A stretch of 57,329 nt of DNA, from assembly GCA_024421095.1 (NCBI GenBank), contig JAHQYM010000004.1:1-57329 (forward strand), given 5' to 3'. This DNA is from Acidimicrobiia bacterium (lineage in GTDB: Bacteria > Actinomycetota > Acidimicrobiia > Acidimicrobiales > Aldehydirespiratoraceae). Numbering within the stretch: position 1 is the first letter of the stretch; every line of letters starts with the position of its first letter. Under the pieces are notes generated by a model. It saw only the letters and a program-made list of their open reading frames with translations, did no database searches and had not been told where the DNA came from. A program made the translations under genes and the position numbers. Positions 17,902 through 26,814 of the stretch are shown here, piece after piece.

Positions 17902-18249
17902 ATGCAGCCCACAGATGTAATTGACAACCTAATCGATAATGCAGAAATACCGGATTTTGCTTCTGGGGATACGCTGCGTGTTCATGTTCGTGTGATGGAG
18001 GGCAATCGTGCCCGTACGCAGGTCTTTGAGGGTGTGGTGATACGCCGTCAGGGTAGCGGTATCCGTGAGACGTATACTGTGCGAAAGTTGAGTTTTGGTG
18101 TTGGTGTGGAGCGCACATTTCCTCTTTACACACCGATTGTGGAGCGCATTGAGCGGGTGTCTCGTGGTGATGTGCGTCGAGCTAAATTGTATTACCTGCG
18201 CGAGCGCGTTGGTAAAGCTGCCAAGGTAAAAGAAAAGCGAGACAACTAG
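17902..18249 (+). CDS. rplS: 50S ribosomal protein L19
   Basis: A 115-residue L19 with the hallmark segments [40 protein letters not shown] and [11 protein letters not shown], ending in [16 protein letters not shown]. In most actinobacteria lepB and rnhB follow; here the next gene is the YraN-family gene, so those two have moved or been lost from this locus. Confidence 0.97.
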   Translation: MQPTDVIDNLIDNAEIPDFASGDTLRVHVRVMEGNRARTQVFEGVVIRRQGSGIRETYTVRKLSFGVGVERTFPLYTPIVERIERVSRGDVRRAKLYYLRERVGKAAKVKEKRDN

Positions 18250-18306
18250 CCGCTCTAAGCTGGTGTCGTTCAAGGCATTGTCACACCCCCTGATTACTCT
18301 TGAGGG

Positions 18307-18660
18307 ATGCACAAATCCATGGATAAATCAAAGGTAGCCTTAGGGCGTTGGGGTGAAGCCCGAGTCGCCAAATTTTACGAAAACCGCGGTTACGCAGTGG
18401 CGGATCGCAACTGGACGATCAAGGGCGGCGAACTTGACTTGGTACTGACTCGTGGCGACGAGATTGTGTTTTGTGAAGTAAAGACTCGCAATTCGGATCG
18501 CTTCGGTAGCGCTGTAGAAGCTGTTGGTTATCGGAAACAGCAACTTTTGCGCCGTACGGCTGCGTCTTGGTTGAACTGTCATCAGCGGCGTGGCAAGTTG
18601 CGCTTTGATGTTGCTGCGGTGGTGGCTGGCAAGGTGGTGGTTACTACTGCTGCATTTTAG
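18307..18660 (+). CDS. UPF0102 (YraN) family endonuclease-like protein
   Basis: A 117-residue YraN-family protein with a Holliday-junction-resolvase-like fold. The PD-(D/E)xK pattern is visible as GGELDLVLTRGDEIVFCEVKTR: Glu/Asp in GELDL and E-x-K in CEVKTR. The start opens LGRWGEARVAKFYENRGY, typical for the family. It is located between rplS and comM as in many actinobacteria. The biochemical role is not settled; the start could be the ATG at 18307 or the one four codons later. Confidence 0.9.
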   Translation: MHKSMDKSKVALGRWGEARVAKFYENRGYAVADRNWTIKGGELDLVLTRGDEIVFCEVKTRNSDRFGSAVEAVGYRKQQLLRRTAASWLNCHQRRGKLRFDVAAVVAGKVVVTTAAF

Positions 18661-18685
18661 CCCGTAGCTGTCTGCCGTTTGCTTT

Positions 18686-18796
18686 TCAACCAAAGAGTGC
18701 CCAAAGCACTAGTAGCACCGCTACCAATAGGCCGCTACCCACGTAGAGATAGTCGGTTGGTCTGCGACGATGTGTTCGGGTGGGATCCATGCCCAT
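18686..18796 (-). CDS. Small single-span membrane protein (36 aa)
   Basis: A minus-strand frame, too short for usual gene finders. It starts MGMDPTRTH at 18796, continues with basic RRRPTDY, then a hydrophobic span YVGSGLLVAVLLVLWALFG that ends the protein. The positive-inside pattern followed by a C-terminal span looks like a real tail-anchored small protein. No strong ribosome site is visible and the frame is open further upstream without a good start. It sits between yraN and the cytochrome gene, in opposite orientation. Confidence 0.45.
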   Translation of the reverse strand: MGMDPTRTHRRRPTDYLYVGSGLLVAVLLVLWALFG

Positions 18797-18866
18797 GTTG
18801 CTAATTTGGCCTTTACGCTTTGCTGTGTCAGTTTGATCTTGATGTGGACGGTCGTTTGGAGTTGAT

Positions 18867-19211
18867 GTGTACCGTATCGTTAGCGGATTGCTTGCCGTTG
18901 GATTAATGCTTGGCGCTTGCGCTAGCGAGCCACCGGAGGTGCCCCTCGGGCCCGATGGGCTACCCGATTTGGTGTTGGCGACGGGTCGTGGCGTGTATGG
19001 GGAACATTGCGCGTCTTGCCACGGGCGTAGTGGTGGTGGTGGTCAGGGGCCGCAACTTAACGCTGGAGTGGTAATTGCAAATTATCCAAATATTTCTGAT
19101 CAGGTTGCGGTAATTGCCGACGGTAGCGGTAGTATGCCCTCGTTCGCCAAGCGATTGTCTCAAGCAGATCTTGAGGCGGTCACTCGGTATACACGAGAGG
19201 TGTTGAGTTAG
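18867..19211 (+). CDS. Lipoprotein cytochrome c (class I, monohaem)
   Basis: The N-terminus is a lipoprotein signal, VSGLLAVGLMLGAC, with the lipidated Cys about residue 18. The haem site is CASCH in VYGEHCASCHGRSGGG, and the likely sixth ligand is the Met of GSMPSF. The C-terminal helix LEAVTRYTREVL is typical of cytochrome c6/c551-like domains. It would carry electrons on the outer face of the membrane and depends on the Ccm system found at 40478-47485. The start is a GTG; the gene interrupts the usual yraN-comM order. Confidence 0.9.
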   Translation: MYRIVSGLLAVGLMLGACASEPPEVPLGPDGLPDLVLATGRGVYGEHCASCHGRSGGGGQGPQLNAGVVIANYPNISDQVAVIADGSGSMPSFAKRLSQADLEAVTRYTREVLS

Positions 19212-19297
19212 GCGGGGTCACAGACTTGGTCTAACACCTCTTAAACGCTCGCTGTTTGCGAAAGACAGCCTTTTATCACTTATTGAAAGGTTGTCTA

Positions 19298-20806
19298 ATG
19301 CTTGCTTCTATTCGTTCGTCCACGCTTGACGGGATTGACGGTGCCGCGGTTGATGTGGAGGTTCATGTCACCAACGGCCTTCCCGCTTTTACTATTGTGG
19401 GGTTACCTGATGCCTCGTGTCGTGAGGCGCGAGATCGGGTGCGTGCTGCTATCGAGTCGAGCGATCTTGCTTGGCCGATGCAACGTATCACGGTCAATTT
19501 GGCACCGAGCGGAGTGCGTAAAGTTGGCGCTGGCCTTGATGTTCCTATCGGGTTAGGAATTCTGGCCGCTTCTGAGCAGATCCCTCTGTCGGCGCTAGAA
19601 GATATTTCTGCTGTGGGTGAGTTGGGTCTTGATGGTTCGCTGCGAGCCGTGCCGGGCATCTTGCCTATGGTCGACGTTTTGAAGACGAATAGGGTGATTG
19701 TTGCCGCTGGTGACGCTGGTGTCGCTGCGCTTGGTGCGGGTGAGCGGGTTCGGCCGGTGCGGCGCTTGCGCGACATCGTTGATGCGGTCGCTGAGGGTTT
19801 ACCGTGGCCCCATGTTGAACCGCCGCAGTATCACGAGGAGATCCGTAATGACCCCGATTTGGCTGATGTTCGTGGGCAGGTGAGCGCTCGCTGGGGTCTT
19901 GAAATCGCGGCTGCGGGAGGCCATCATTTGTTGTTGGTTGGTCCGCCGGGTGGCGGCAAAACGATGTTGGCAAGGCGTTTGCCGGGTTTGTTGCCCGACC
20001 TTTCACCCGAAGCTGCTCGTTTGGTCACCCGTGTGCATAGTGCTGCGGCGATTCGTCTTCCCGGGTCTGGTTTGGTGCGTCGTCCACCGTTTCGGGCACC
20101 GCATCATTCAGCATCAATGGCCGCGTTGGTCGGTGGTGGGTCGGGGCGGATCGTGCCTGGTGAGATTAGCGTGGCTTCTGAGGGTGTGCTTTTTCTAGAT
20201 GAACTAGGAGAGTTTGCTCCTAGTGTGCTCGACGGTTTGCGTCAGCCTTTGGAGGAGGGTGTGGTGCGTGTGGCTCGCAGTGGTGTGATGCGTGAACATC
20301 CGGCGAACGTTTTGCTAGTTGCGGCGATGAACCCGTGCCCTTGTGGTGAAGGTGGTTCGGTGGGTTGCCGTTGCGGCCCTTCGGCTCGGTTGCGCTACTC
20401 GCGGCGTATTTCTGGGCCGGTGCTGGATCGCCTTGATGTGATGGTGCATGTGGATCGTCCGTCACCAACTGCGTTGTTAGACAGCGCGCCCGGCGAGTCT
20501 TCTGGCGAGGTGAGCCAGCGTGTGGCACGGGTGCGTGAACTTGCTGCGTGCCGTGGTGCGCCCACCAACGCTTCGTTAAGTCGTGAGCAACTCGAAGATG
20601 CGGCACCGCTAGATGCCGAAGCGACCGATGTGTTGCATCAGGCGCTGACCGATGGACGCTTGAGCGCGCGCGGTGCCATGCGAGTACGTGCAGTGGCGCG
20701 CACGATACGAGACTTAGACGATGCTGGCAGCACGCTTAGAGCATGCGATGTCTATGCGGCGATTGGTTTTAGGGTGCGCCCTCCGATGGGGGGATATGAT
20801 GCTTGA
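19298..20806 (+). CDS. comM: YifB/ComM family Mg-chelatase-like AAA+ ATPase
   Basis: The N-terminal domain (LASIRSSTLDGIDG, PAFTIVGLPDASCREARDRV) is the Lon-like fold of YifB proteins. The AAA+ core has Walker A VGPPGGGKTMLARRLPGLLP, Walker B VLFLDELGEF and arginine-rich sensor regions. A Cys-rich zinc-like insert, NPCPCGEGGSVGCRCG, is family-typical. ComM helps branch migration of incoming single-stranded DNA in transformation. I took the ATG at 19298 with GAAAGG upstream; a frame start at 19256 adds 14 unlikely residues. The end overlaps dprA. Confidence 0.93.
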   Translation: MLASIRSSTLDGIDGAAVDVEVHVTNGLPAFTIVGLPDASCREARDRVRAAIESSDLAWPMQRITVNLAPSGVRKVGAGLDVPIGLGILAASEQIPLSALEDISAVGELGLDGSLRAVPGILPMVDVLKTNRVIVAAGDAGVAALGAGERVRPVRRLRDIVDAVAEGLPWPHVEPPQYHEEIRNDPDLADVRGQVSARWGLEIAAAGGHHLLLVGPPGGGKTMLARRLPGLLPDLSPEAARLVTRVHSAAAIRLPGSGLVRRPPFRAPHHSASMAALVGGGSGRIVPGEISVASEGVLFLDELGEFAPSVLDGLRQPLEEGVVRVARSGVMREHPANVLLVAAMNPCPCGEGGSVGCRCGPSARLRYSRRISGPVLDRLDVMVHVDRPSPTALLDSAPGESSGEVSQRVARVRELAACRGAPTNASLSREQLEDAAPLDAEATDVLHQALTDGRLSARGAMRVRAVARTIRDLDDAGSTLRACDVYAAIGFRVRPPMGGYDA

Positions 20807-21944
20807 CGAATTGCGCGGGGAGGCGCGTGAGGATGTGTTGGCGGCTGCTCTCGCGGCCTTGCCCGGGGCGACCGCGCTGCGTTTGCACAACTTGCTTGAA
20901 GCCAGATCCGCTAGCGAGGCTTACGCGGCGATCAATGACGGTGTACTGAGTAGCGATGTAGCACCACTTGAAGTGCTTGAAGAGTGGCAAACTGGGATCA
21001 CTAGGTTTGACTTAGGGATTTTGCAGGCACGAATAGATGCTGCGGAAGTGCGGGTGAGCATTCTCCATGACGCGGATCACCCACTGCAACTCAAACACGA
21101 CATTGACCCGGCAGCAGTGTTGTTTCGTCGCGGCAACCTTCCCGATCCGGGTTTGGCGCATGTGGCCGTGGTGGGCACTCGGCGAGCAACTGCGATAGGA
21201 CGGGAGGTGGCGCGTCAACTCGGATTTGGGCTGGCGCAAGCTGGGGTCGTGGTGGTTTCTGGGTTGGCTTTGGGCATTGATGGTGAGGCGCATCGTGGCG
21301 CGCTATTAGCTGAGGGGGCTGCGCCTGTGGCGGTAGTGGGTAGCGGGGTTGATGTGGTGTATCCGAAACGCCACGCTGATCTTTGGCAACAGATTGCTGA
21401 GTGCGGCGCGGTGGTTAGCGAGGCACCGATTGGGGCGAACCCTGAACCGTGGCGCTTTCCGGCGCGCAATCGATTGATCGCGGCTTTCGCGGATTTGGTT
21501 GTGGTTGTGGAATCGCGTCGGGCGGGGGGATCGTTGTTGACCGTTGAGCAAGCAATGCGTAGAGATATTGATGTGATGGCGGTACCCGGTTCAGTGCGTA
21601 ATCGCGCGGCCGAAGGCACTAATGCGTTGCTTGTTGATGGTTGTGCGCCGGCCCGTGACGTTGCCGATGTTTTGGTTGCTTTGGGTCTCAGCGAGATCGC
21701 GGTGACGGCGCGACGCGACAATTCCTTTGCTGACCGTGGCGCAGCACCGAACCTGAGAGTTGTTGGCGGTGCTGGGTCAAAAGAAATGATCACGGTTCTT
21801 GAGGCGATTGATGACGGCCCAACTTCGATTGATGAAGTGCTAGCCCGCACTGGCTTGGCTGTTTTTGATGTTTCAGCGTGTGTTGAGGAGTTGGTGACAG
21901 CCAATTTGGTGACCCATGACGGTGCGAGAGTTAGGAGGCTTTGA
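20796..21944 (+). CDS. dprA: DNA-processing protein DprA
   Basis: DprA loads RecA on incoming single-stranded DNA. The Rossmann-like core shows VAVVGTRRATAIGREVA, VVSGLALGIDGEAHRGAL, VVGSGVDVVYPKRH, FPARNRLIAAFADLVVVVE and GGSLLTVEQAM. The C-terminal winged-helix (IDEVLARTGLAVFDVSACV) is present. Start: two consecutive ATG codons at 20796 and 20799 inside the comM end, giving an 11-bp overlap. The comM-dprA pair suggests capacity for DNA uptake, although uptake genes themselves are not in the window. Confidence 0.95.
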   Translation: MMLDELRGEAREDVLAAALAALPGATALRLHNLLEARSASEAYAAINDGVLSSDVAPLEVLEEWQTGITRFDLGILQARIDAAEVRVSILHDADHPLQLKHDIDPAAVLFRRGNLPDPGLAHVAVVGTRRATAIGREVARQLGFGLAQAGVVVVSGLALGIDGEAHRGALLAEGAAPVAVVGSGVDVVYPKRHADLWQQIAECGAVVSEAPIGANPEPWRFPARNRLIAAFADLVVVVESRRAGGSLLTVEQAMRRDIDVMAVPGSVRNRAAEGTNALLVDGCAPARDVADVLVALGLSEIAVTARRDNSFADRGAAPNLRVVGGAGSKEMITVLEAIDDGPTSIDEVLARTGLAVFDVSACVEELVTANLVTHDGARVRRL

Positions 21945-22015
21945 TGCGGTCGCGTCAGCAAAAACCTGGTTTGCAGAGGGAGTTTTCTTGGTGGCGTGTG
22001 GTTTTGGGTAGGATA

Positions 22016-22912
22016 ATGGTTATGCAGTCGTGGAACCTCACTACTTGGCTCGACTCGCTTACCCGACTTGCGCCATCAACGAAGGCTGTCTACAAGCGTG
22101 ACATGGATGCTGTCGTGGAATGGTTTCGTGGTAATGATGTGTTGGCACCTGATCTGGTGACACGTCGGCACCTGCGAAGCTATCTGGCAGAGTTGCACAG
22201 TGCTGGTTATGCCCGCCGCACAACTGCACGTAAGGCATCGGTGATTCGCCGCTACTTTGGTTGGTCTTGCCGCGCTGGTGGTCTTGTCAACGATCCGAGT
22301 ATTGAGCTTTTGGCCCCGCGTGGTAGAGCGGCGCTACCTACGATCCTCAAGGCTGCGGAACTTGATGTCTTACTTGTTGGGTCGACTGCTGCTGCGGAGC
22401 AGGCAACGCAACACCCCCATATTGAGTTGCGAGACCGTGCGGTCGTGGAGTTGTTGTATGGCAGTGGTTTGCGGGTCAGTGAACTTTGTGGGCTTCGTTA
22501 CGAAGACCTGCTTGGCTCTAACGACATGATTACGGTTTGGGGCAAAGGTTCCAAGCAACGGCGGGTGCCACTTTCTCAAGCAGCTGCCGTGGCTTTGCGT
22601 GCTTGGATTTATGATGGGCGCCCTGAGATGCTTACTGAGGCCACCCCCGATGATTACATTTTTTTGAATCGGCGTGGTAAACGGTTGTCACCTCGCGATG
22701 TGCGCCGCATTCTCGATCGTCGCTCGCTTACCCCAACGCATCCTCACGCTTTGCGCCACACTTGTGCCACCCATCTCCTTGATGGTGGCGCGGATTTGCG
22801 CAGCGTGCAGGAGTTCTTGGGTCACGCAGACCTGGCAACTACGCAGATCTACACTCGGGTTAGTCGGGAGCGTTTGCGTGAAGTGCATCGCGCTACGCAC
22901 CCTCGGGCTTAG
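22016..22912 (+). CDS. xerC: Tyrosine recombinase XerC
   Basis: All active-site residues are present, counted from the ATG at 22016: R153 (GSGLRVSEL), K180 (GKGSKQRRVP), H244-x-x-R247 (HALRHTCATH), H270 (LGHADL) and nucleophile Y279 (TTQIYTRVS). The N-terminal SAM-like domain is LAPSTKAVYKRDMDAV. It resolves chromosome dimers at dif with a partner. ATG codons at 22016 and 22022 both follow GGTAGG; the frame extends to 21941 but without a better start. Position between dprA and rpsB is the actinobacterial norm, so it is not a phage integrase. Confidence 0.93.
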   Translation: MVMQSWNLTTWLDSLTRLAPSTKAVYKRDMDAVVEWFRGNDVLAPDLVTRRHLRSYLAELHSAGYARRTTARKASVIRRYFGWSCRAGGLVNDPSIELLAPRGRAALPTILKAAELDVLLVGSTAAAEQATQHPHIELRDRAVVELLYGSGLRVSELCGLRYEDLLGSNDMITVWGKGSKQRRVPLSQAAAVALRAWIYDGRPEMLTEATPDDYIFLNRRGKRLSPRDVRRILDRRSLTPTHPHALRHTCATHLLDGGADLRSVQEFLGHADLATTQIYTRVSRERLREVHRATHPRA

Positions 22913-22978
22913 GGCCCGTCTCGGTTTCGGAAGTTCATCGTTGCTGGCTCAACGGTGGCGCAAACATTAAAGAGAAGC

Positions 22979-23581
22979 ATGATGGATTTATTTTGGCTTA
23001 GCAAATGCCTGAGGCGTTGGGTCGTGGCCATAGCGTTGTTGGTTGCCGTTGTGGCGGTTGAGTTACCGCTAGGTTCAGCCGCCGATATGGTTTTTCGGCG
23101 GCCGACTTCGGCCCCGGTCTTAGATCCGTTTCGTTTACCTGACGGCCAATATGGTGCCGGTAATCGTGGGATTGAATACGACACCAAAGAAAACGAGCGG
23201 ATTGTTGCGGCGGCGCGTGGGTTGGTGGTATTCGCCGGACCAGTAGCGGGTTCGCTTTTCGTGACCGTTGATCATGGGAATGGTTTGGAGACTTCCTATG
23301 GGTTCGTCCAGAACATTCTCGTTCGTAAGGGTCAAGATGTGCTTGATGGCGATCTGCTAGCGTTGGCTGCTGGACCGTTTCATTTCAGCGTGCGGCGCGA
23401 TGGCGAATATCTAGACCCGGAACCGTTTTTTGGGGTTCGACGGGTTCGGGTGCGTTTGGTTCCGCACAGCAACGCTAGACTACAGCACGGCTCTTCGAGC
23501 CTCGGACGTTATCAGATTGATATCGACGAATACATGACTGCCTATGCCATTCCCGGTCGCCTTGGTGCTTGGTATGGGTAA
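22979..23581 (+). CDS. M23/LytM-like peptidoglycan-binding protein, probably inactive
   Basis: A signal or anchor segment (WVVAIALLVAVVAVELPLG) is followed by a LytM fold: NRGIEYD, IVAAARGLVVFAGPV, VTVDHGNGLETSYGFVQ, VRKGQDVLDGDLLALAAGPFHFSVRRDG and a DPEPFF ending. In active M23 peptidases these correspond to HRGxD and HLHFE. Here the first His is Asn, the Asp position is Tyr, and the first His of HxH is Phe. I therefore infer a non-catalytic regulator or binder (as in EnvC/NlpD). The ATG at 22979 has AAAGAGAAG just upstream. It occupies the conserved xerC-rpsB slot. Confidence 0.85.
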   Translation: MMDLFWLSKCLRRWVVAIALLVAVVAVELPLGSAADMVFRRPTSAPVLDPFRLPDGQYGAGNRGIEYDTKENERIVAAARGLVVFAGPVAGSLFVTVDHGNGLETSYGFVQNILVRKGQDVLDGDLLALAAGPFHFSVRRDGEYLDPEPFFGVRRVRVRLVPHSNARLQHGSSSLGRYQIDIDEYMTAYAIPGRLGAWYG

Positions 23582-23602
23582 CAACCGGGAAGAAAGGCAA
23601 GT

Positions 23603-24607
23603 ATGGCAGTAATTTCGTTGCAGCAGTTGTTGGATGCGGGTCTACATTTTGGGCATCAGACCCGCCGTTGGAACCCGAAGATGAAACGTTTTATTCATGG
23701 TGAACGTTCGGGAATCCACATTGTCGACTTGCACCAGACGCTAAGGCATGTAGAGCAGTCCTACGTTTTTGTGCGTGACCTCGTGGCGGGCGGTGGAACT
23801 ATTTTGTTCATTGGCACTAAGAAGCAGGCACAGGATTCCATTCAGTCTTTTGCGCAACGTTGCAAGATGCCCTATATCAATGAGCGTTGGCTCGGTGGCA
23901 TGCTCACCAATTTCCAGACCATCTCGAAACGAGTGGGCAAGATGAAGGACTATCAACGCATGCGAGACTCAGGCGAGTTTGATGCCATGCCCAAAAAAGA
24001 GGCACTGCTCATCAGCCGCGAACTTACCAAATTGGAACGCAATCTCGTGGGCATCCGCGACATGGAAACGCTGCCTGCAGCAATTTTCGTGCTCGACACT
24101 AAAAAGGAACACATCGCGGTCACTGAGGCTCGCAAAGTTGGCGTTCCGATTGTGGCTGTGGTCGACACAAACTGTGATCCCGACTTGATCGATTATGCCA
24201 TTCCCGGCAATGATGATGCCATTCGTGCGGGTCAACTCATGTGTCGGGTGATCTCTGATGCAGTTCAAGAGGGCCGCTATATGTGGTCGAAGCGCGCCGA
24301 GTTGGCTGCGCCGGCTGCCCGTGACGCTGCCGAAGAAGCAGAATTTGCTAAACAGCAGGAGGAGGCTCGCAGTAAAGCAGCGAGTGAAGCAGCGCTCCGC
24401 GAAGCCCGCCTAGCGCAAACCCAGCAACCAACAGAAAACGCCGAAACGACTGAGCTCGCCGAAACTGCGGAGCCCGCCGAGTCGGAAGATAATGTAGCTC
24501 CAACCGAAGCCAACGAAGCTATCGAAGCCACAGGAACCAGCGCAGCTAGCGAAGCGGTCGCAATAACCCAACCAACTGAAGCAACCGCAGCGGTTGAACC
24601 CTCTTAA
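23603..24607 (+). CDS. rpsB: 30S ribosomal protein S2 with long acidic tail
   Basis: Core S2 (residues 1 to about 240) is clear: [61 protein letters not shown] and [11 protein letters not shown]. The remaining ~95 residues form a low-complexity tail rich in Ala, Glu and Thr (about residues 240-334), longer than in most S2 proteins. GGGAAGAAAGG precedes the ATG. It is followed by tsf as in nearly all bacteria. Confidence 0.96.
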   Translation: MAVISLQQLLDAGLHFGHQTRRWNPKMKRFIHGERSGIHIVDLHQTLRHVEQSYVFVRDLVAGGGTILFIGTKKQAQDSIQSFAQRCKMPYINERWLGGMLTNFQTISKRVGKMKDYQRMRDSGEFDAMPKKEALLISRELTKLERNLVGIRDMETLPAAIFVLDTKKEHIAVTEARKVGVPIVAVVDTNCDPDLIDYAIPGNDDAIRAGQLMCRVISDAVQEGRYMWSKRAELAAPAARDAAEEAEFAKQQEEARSKAASEAALREARLAQTQQPTENAETTELAETAEPAESEDNVAPTEANEAIEATGTSAASEAVAITQPTEATAAVEPS

Positions 24608-24630
24608 ACTCAAAATCGGAGACAAACAAA

Positions 24631-25419
24631 ATGTCAATCACCGCCAAAGACGTAAAGGCGCTACGCGATGCAACCGGCGCAGGCATGATGGATGCCAAGA
24701 AAGCCCTCGTGGATTGCAACGGAGACAGCGAAGCGGCAACACAGTTGCTGCGCGAAAAGGGGCTCGCCAAAGCCGCCGCGCGCAGCGACCGCGGCAACGA
24801 TGAAGGCACCGTTGCCCTAGTCGCAAGTGTCAACCTCGCAGCAGTCGCGCAAATCAAAACTGAGACCGACTTCTCAGCCAAAAGTGCAGCAGTAACGGAA
24901 CTGGCTCGCCGCATCGCCGATGATGTCTTCAACTCGGGGCTAGACGCTGCGAACCAGCATGCTCCGGCGATAGAAGACTTGCGTGTCAAGATCAAAGAAA
25001 ACGTTGCGCTAGGAGCAGTGCATCGGGTTGAAGCCGCTCCCGGCAACATCATCGACACCTACTTACATAGCCAAGACGGCCGAGGTGTGAACGCGGTTGT
25101 GGTTGAGGGAACCAACGTGCCTCAAGACGCATTGCACCAAGTTGCGTTGCATATCGCCTTCGCCAAACCGACTTACCTTGCTGCATCTCAAGTGCCAGCG
25201 GCTGAAGTTAAAAGAGAACGTGCCTCATTGCTTGAAATCACCAAAGCCGAAGGCAAACCGCAAGTGGCTTGGGAAAAAATCGTGGATGGTCGCATGCGCG
25301 GCTGGTTTGCCGAACGAGTGCTCCTTGAACAGGGTTTACACGGCGATAAGGCCACCGTTAAACAAAGTTTGAAGGGCGGCTCGATTGTTGGATTTTTGCA
25401 GGTTGTGATCGGTAGCTAA
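24631..25419 (+). CDS. tsf: Elongation factor Ts
   Basis: EF-Ts exchanges GDP on EF-Tu. The N-terminal UBA-like domain VKALRDATGAGMMDAKKAL and the core TDFSAKSAAVTELARRIA (canonical TDFVA region) identify it. The 262 residues are of normal length for actinobacteria. CGGAGA lies upstream of the ATG. Only 2 bp separate it from the TTG of pyrH. Confidence 0.96.
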   Translation: MSITAKDVKALRDATGAGMMDAKKALVDCNGDSEAATQLLREKGLAKAAARSDRGNDEGTVALVASVNLAAVAQIKTETDFSAKSAAVTELARRIADDVFNSGLDAANQHAPAIEDLRVKIKENVALGAVHRVEAAPGNIIDTYLHSQDGRGVNAVVVEGTNVPQDALHQVALHIAFAKPTYLAASQVPAAEVKRERASLLEITKAEGKPQVAWEKIVDGRMRGWFAERVLLEQGLHGDKATVKQSLKGGSIVGFLQVVIGS

Positions 25420-25421
25420 CC

Positions 25422-26216
25422 TTGAGCCACGCCACTGAAGCTTTACGAGGGTTGAACACACCGCAATGGCGGAGGGTCCTTTTGAAGATCTCTGGACAGG
25501 CGTTCACCGGGTCGCTTGATTACGGCATAGACACAGACACGGTTAACCGTATTGCCCAAGATATTGTCAGCGTCAAAAGCTATTTTGATATTGAAATAGC
25601 TGTGGTGGTTGGCGGGGGCAACATTTGGCGCGGCGTTCAAGGCGCTCACGATGGCATGGACCTAGCTCAAGCTGATTACATGGGTATGTTGTCAACGGTA
25701 ATGAACGGCCTCGCTTTGCAAGACACCATGGAACGTTTCGGTGTCGACACGCGTTTACAAAGTGCCGTGCATATGGCGCAAATCGCCGAACCATATATCA
25801 GGCGCCGTGCGATCCGTCACCTAGAAAAAGGGCGGATCGTGATTTTGGCGAGTGGTACCGGCAATCCCGGTTTCACCACAGACACCGCTGCGAGTTTACG
25901 AGCGGTAGAGATTGAGGCCGAAGCTGTGCTCAAGGGTACGCATGGGGGCATTGACGGGATCTACACAAACGATCCGAACATTGATAGCGAGGCCGTCAAA
26001 CTAGATCATGTTACTTATCTTGATGTGGTTAATCAAGGCTTGAAAGTGATGGATACAACAGCTATTACATTGTGCATGGAGAACCAAATGCCGATTGTGG
26101 TATTTGATTTGATGGGTGAGGGCAACCTTCAATCTGTGCTAGAAGGAAAGGGGATCGGAACCTTAGTAAATTCTGGCGATACAGCCACTCTTGAAGGTAA
26201 GGTTTCTAGGAACTGA
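25422..26216 (+). CDS. pyrH: UMP kinase
   Basis: PyrH phosphorylates UMP to UDP. The amino-acid-kinase fold is visible in WRRVLLKISGQAFTG, AVVVGGGNIWRGVQG, DYMGMLSTVMNGLALQD, ILASGTGNPGFTTDTAA and IYTNDPN. The start codon used is a TTG at 25422, immediately after tsf; another TTG at 25452 would remove ten poorly conserved residues. A bulge of Asp/Gly replaces nothing essential. The gene is coupled to frr one base downstream. Confidence 0.94.
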   Translation: MSHATEALRGLNTPQWRRVLLKISGQAFTGSLDYGIDTDTVNRIAQDIVSVKSYFDIEIAVVVGGGNIWRGVQGAHDGMDLAQADYMGMLSTVMNGLALQDTMERFGVDTRLQSAVHMAQIAEPYIRRRAIRHLEKGRIVILASGTGNPGFTTDTAASLRAVEIEAEAVLKGTHGGIDGIYTNDPNIDSEAVKLDHVTYLDVVNQGLKVMDTTAITLCMENQMPIVVFDLMGEGNLQSVLEGKGIGTLVNSGDTATLEGKVSRN

Positions 26217-26217
26217 T

Positions 26218-26784
26218 ATGAACGAGATGATTGAGATAGTGCTTGAAGAAGCGGCTGATCAAATGCTCAACGCGGTAGACCACACGCGCCGAGATTTCTC
26301 TTCAGTCCGCACCGGACGAGCATCTTCAAGCCTCATCGATCGCTTGACCGCCGAGGCCTACGGCGTGGAGATGCGTTTGCAGGAGTTGGCAAGTTTTTCG
26401 GTGCCCGAAGCCCGCTTGCTAGTCGTTGCCCCGCACGATGCTGCGAATCTCAACGCTATCGAAAGGGCTATCGTCAATGCCAATCTGGGGTTGATGCCGA
26501 GTAATGATGGCCGGGTGATCCGTTTGGCGTTCCCGGCGTTGACTACGGAGCGGCGGCGTGAACTTTCGCGGGTTGTGGGTGCGATGAGCGAAGATGGGAA
26601 ACAAAGAATCAACGCGGTTCGTAGGGCTGCTCGTAAACAACTTGATGATCTTGATAACGATGGGGGAGTGTCCGAGGATGAGATTGTGCGTACCCAAACG
26701 CGCCTTGACGCACTCAAGGACACACATTTGGCTATGATTGATGAAGCACAGGCCACCAAGCAGCAGGAGTTGATGGAGGTTTGA
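26218..26784 (+). CDS. frr: Ribosome recycling factor
   Basis: RRF splits post-termination ribosomes with EF-G. Its three-helix bundle is recognised by RRDFSSVRTGRASSSLIDRL, YGVEMRLQELASFSVPEARLL, VIRLAFPALTTERRREL and KQRINAVRRAARKQLDDL. ATG 26218 is one base after the pyrH stop. The 188 residues match the normal length. Confidence 0.96.
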   Translation: MNEMIEIVLEEAADQMLNAVDHTRRDFSSVRTGRASSSLIDRLTAEAYGVEMRLQELASFSVPEARLLVVAPHDAANLNAIERAIVNANLGLMPSNDGRVIRLAFPALTTERRRELSRVVGAMSEDGKQRINAVRRAARKQLDDLDNDGGVSEDEIVRTQTRLDALKDTHLAMIDEAQATKQQELMEV

Positions 26785-26814
26785 CTGCGGTCACTCCAGC
26801 GAAAAGAGATATTG

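Noticed and set aside
22016-22912. Phage or integron integrase
   Set aside because: It sits in the conserved dprA-xerC-rpsB position and has XerC length; no att site or phage genes nearby.
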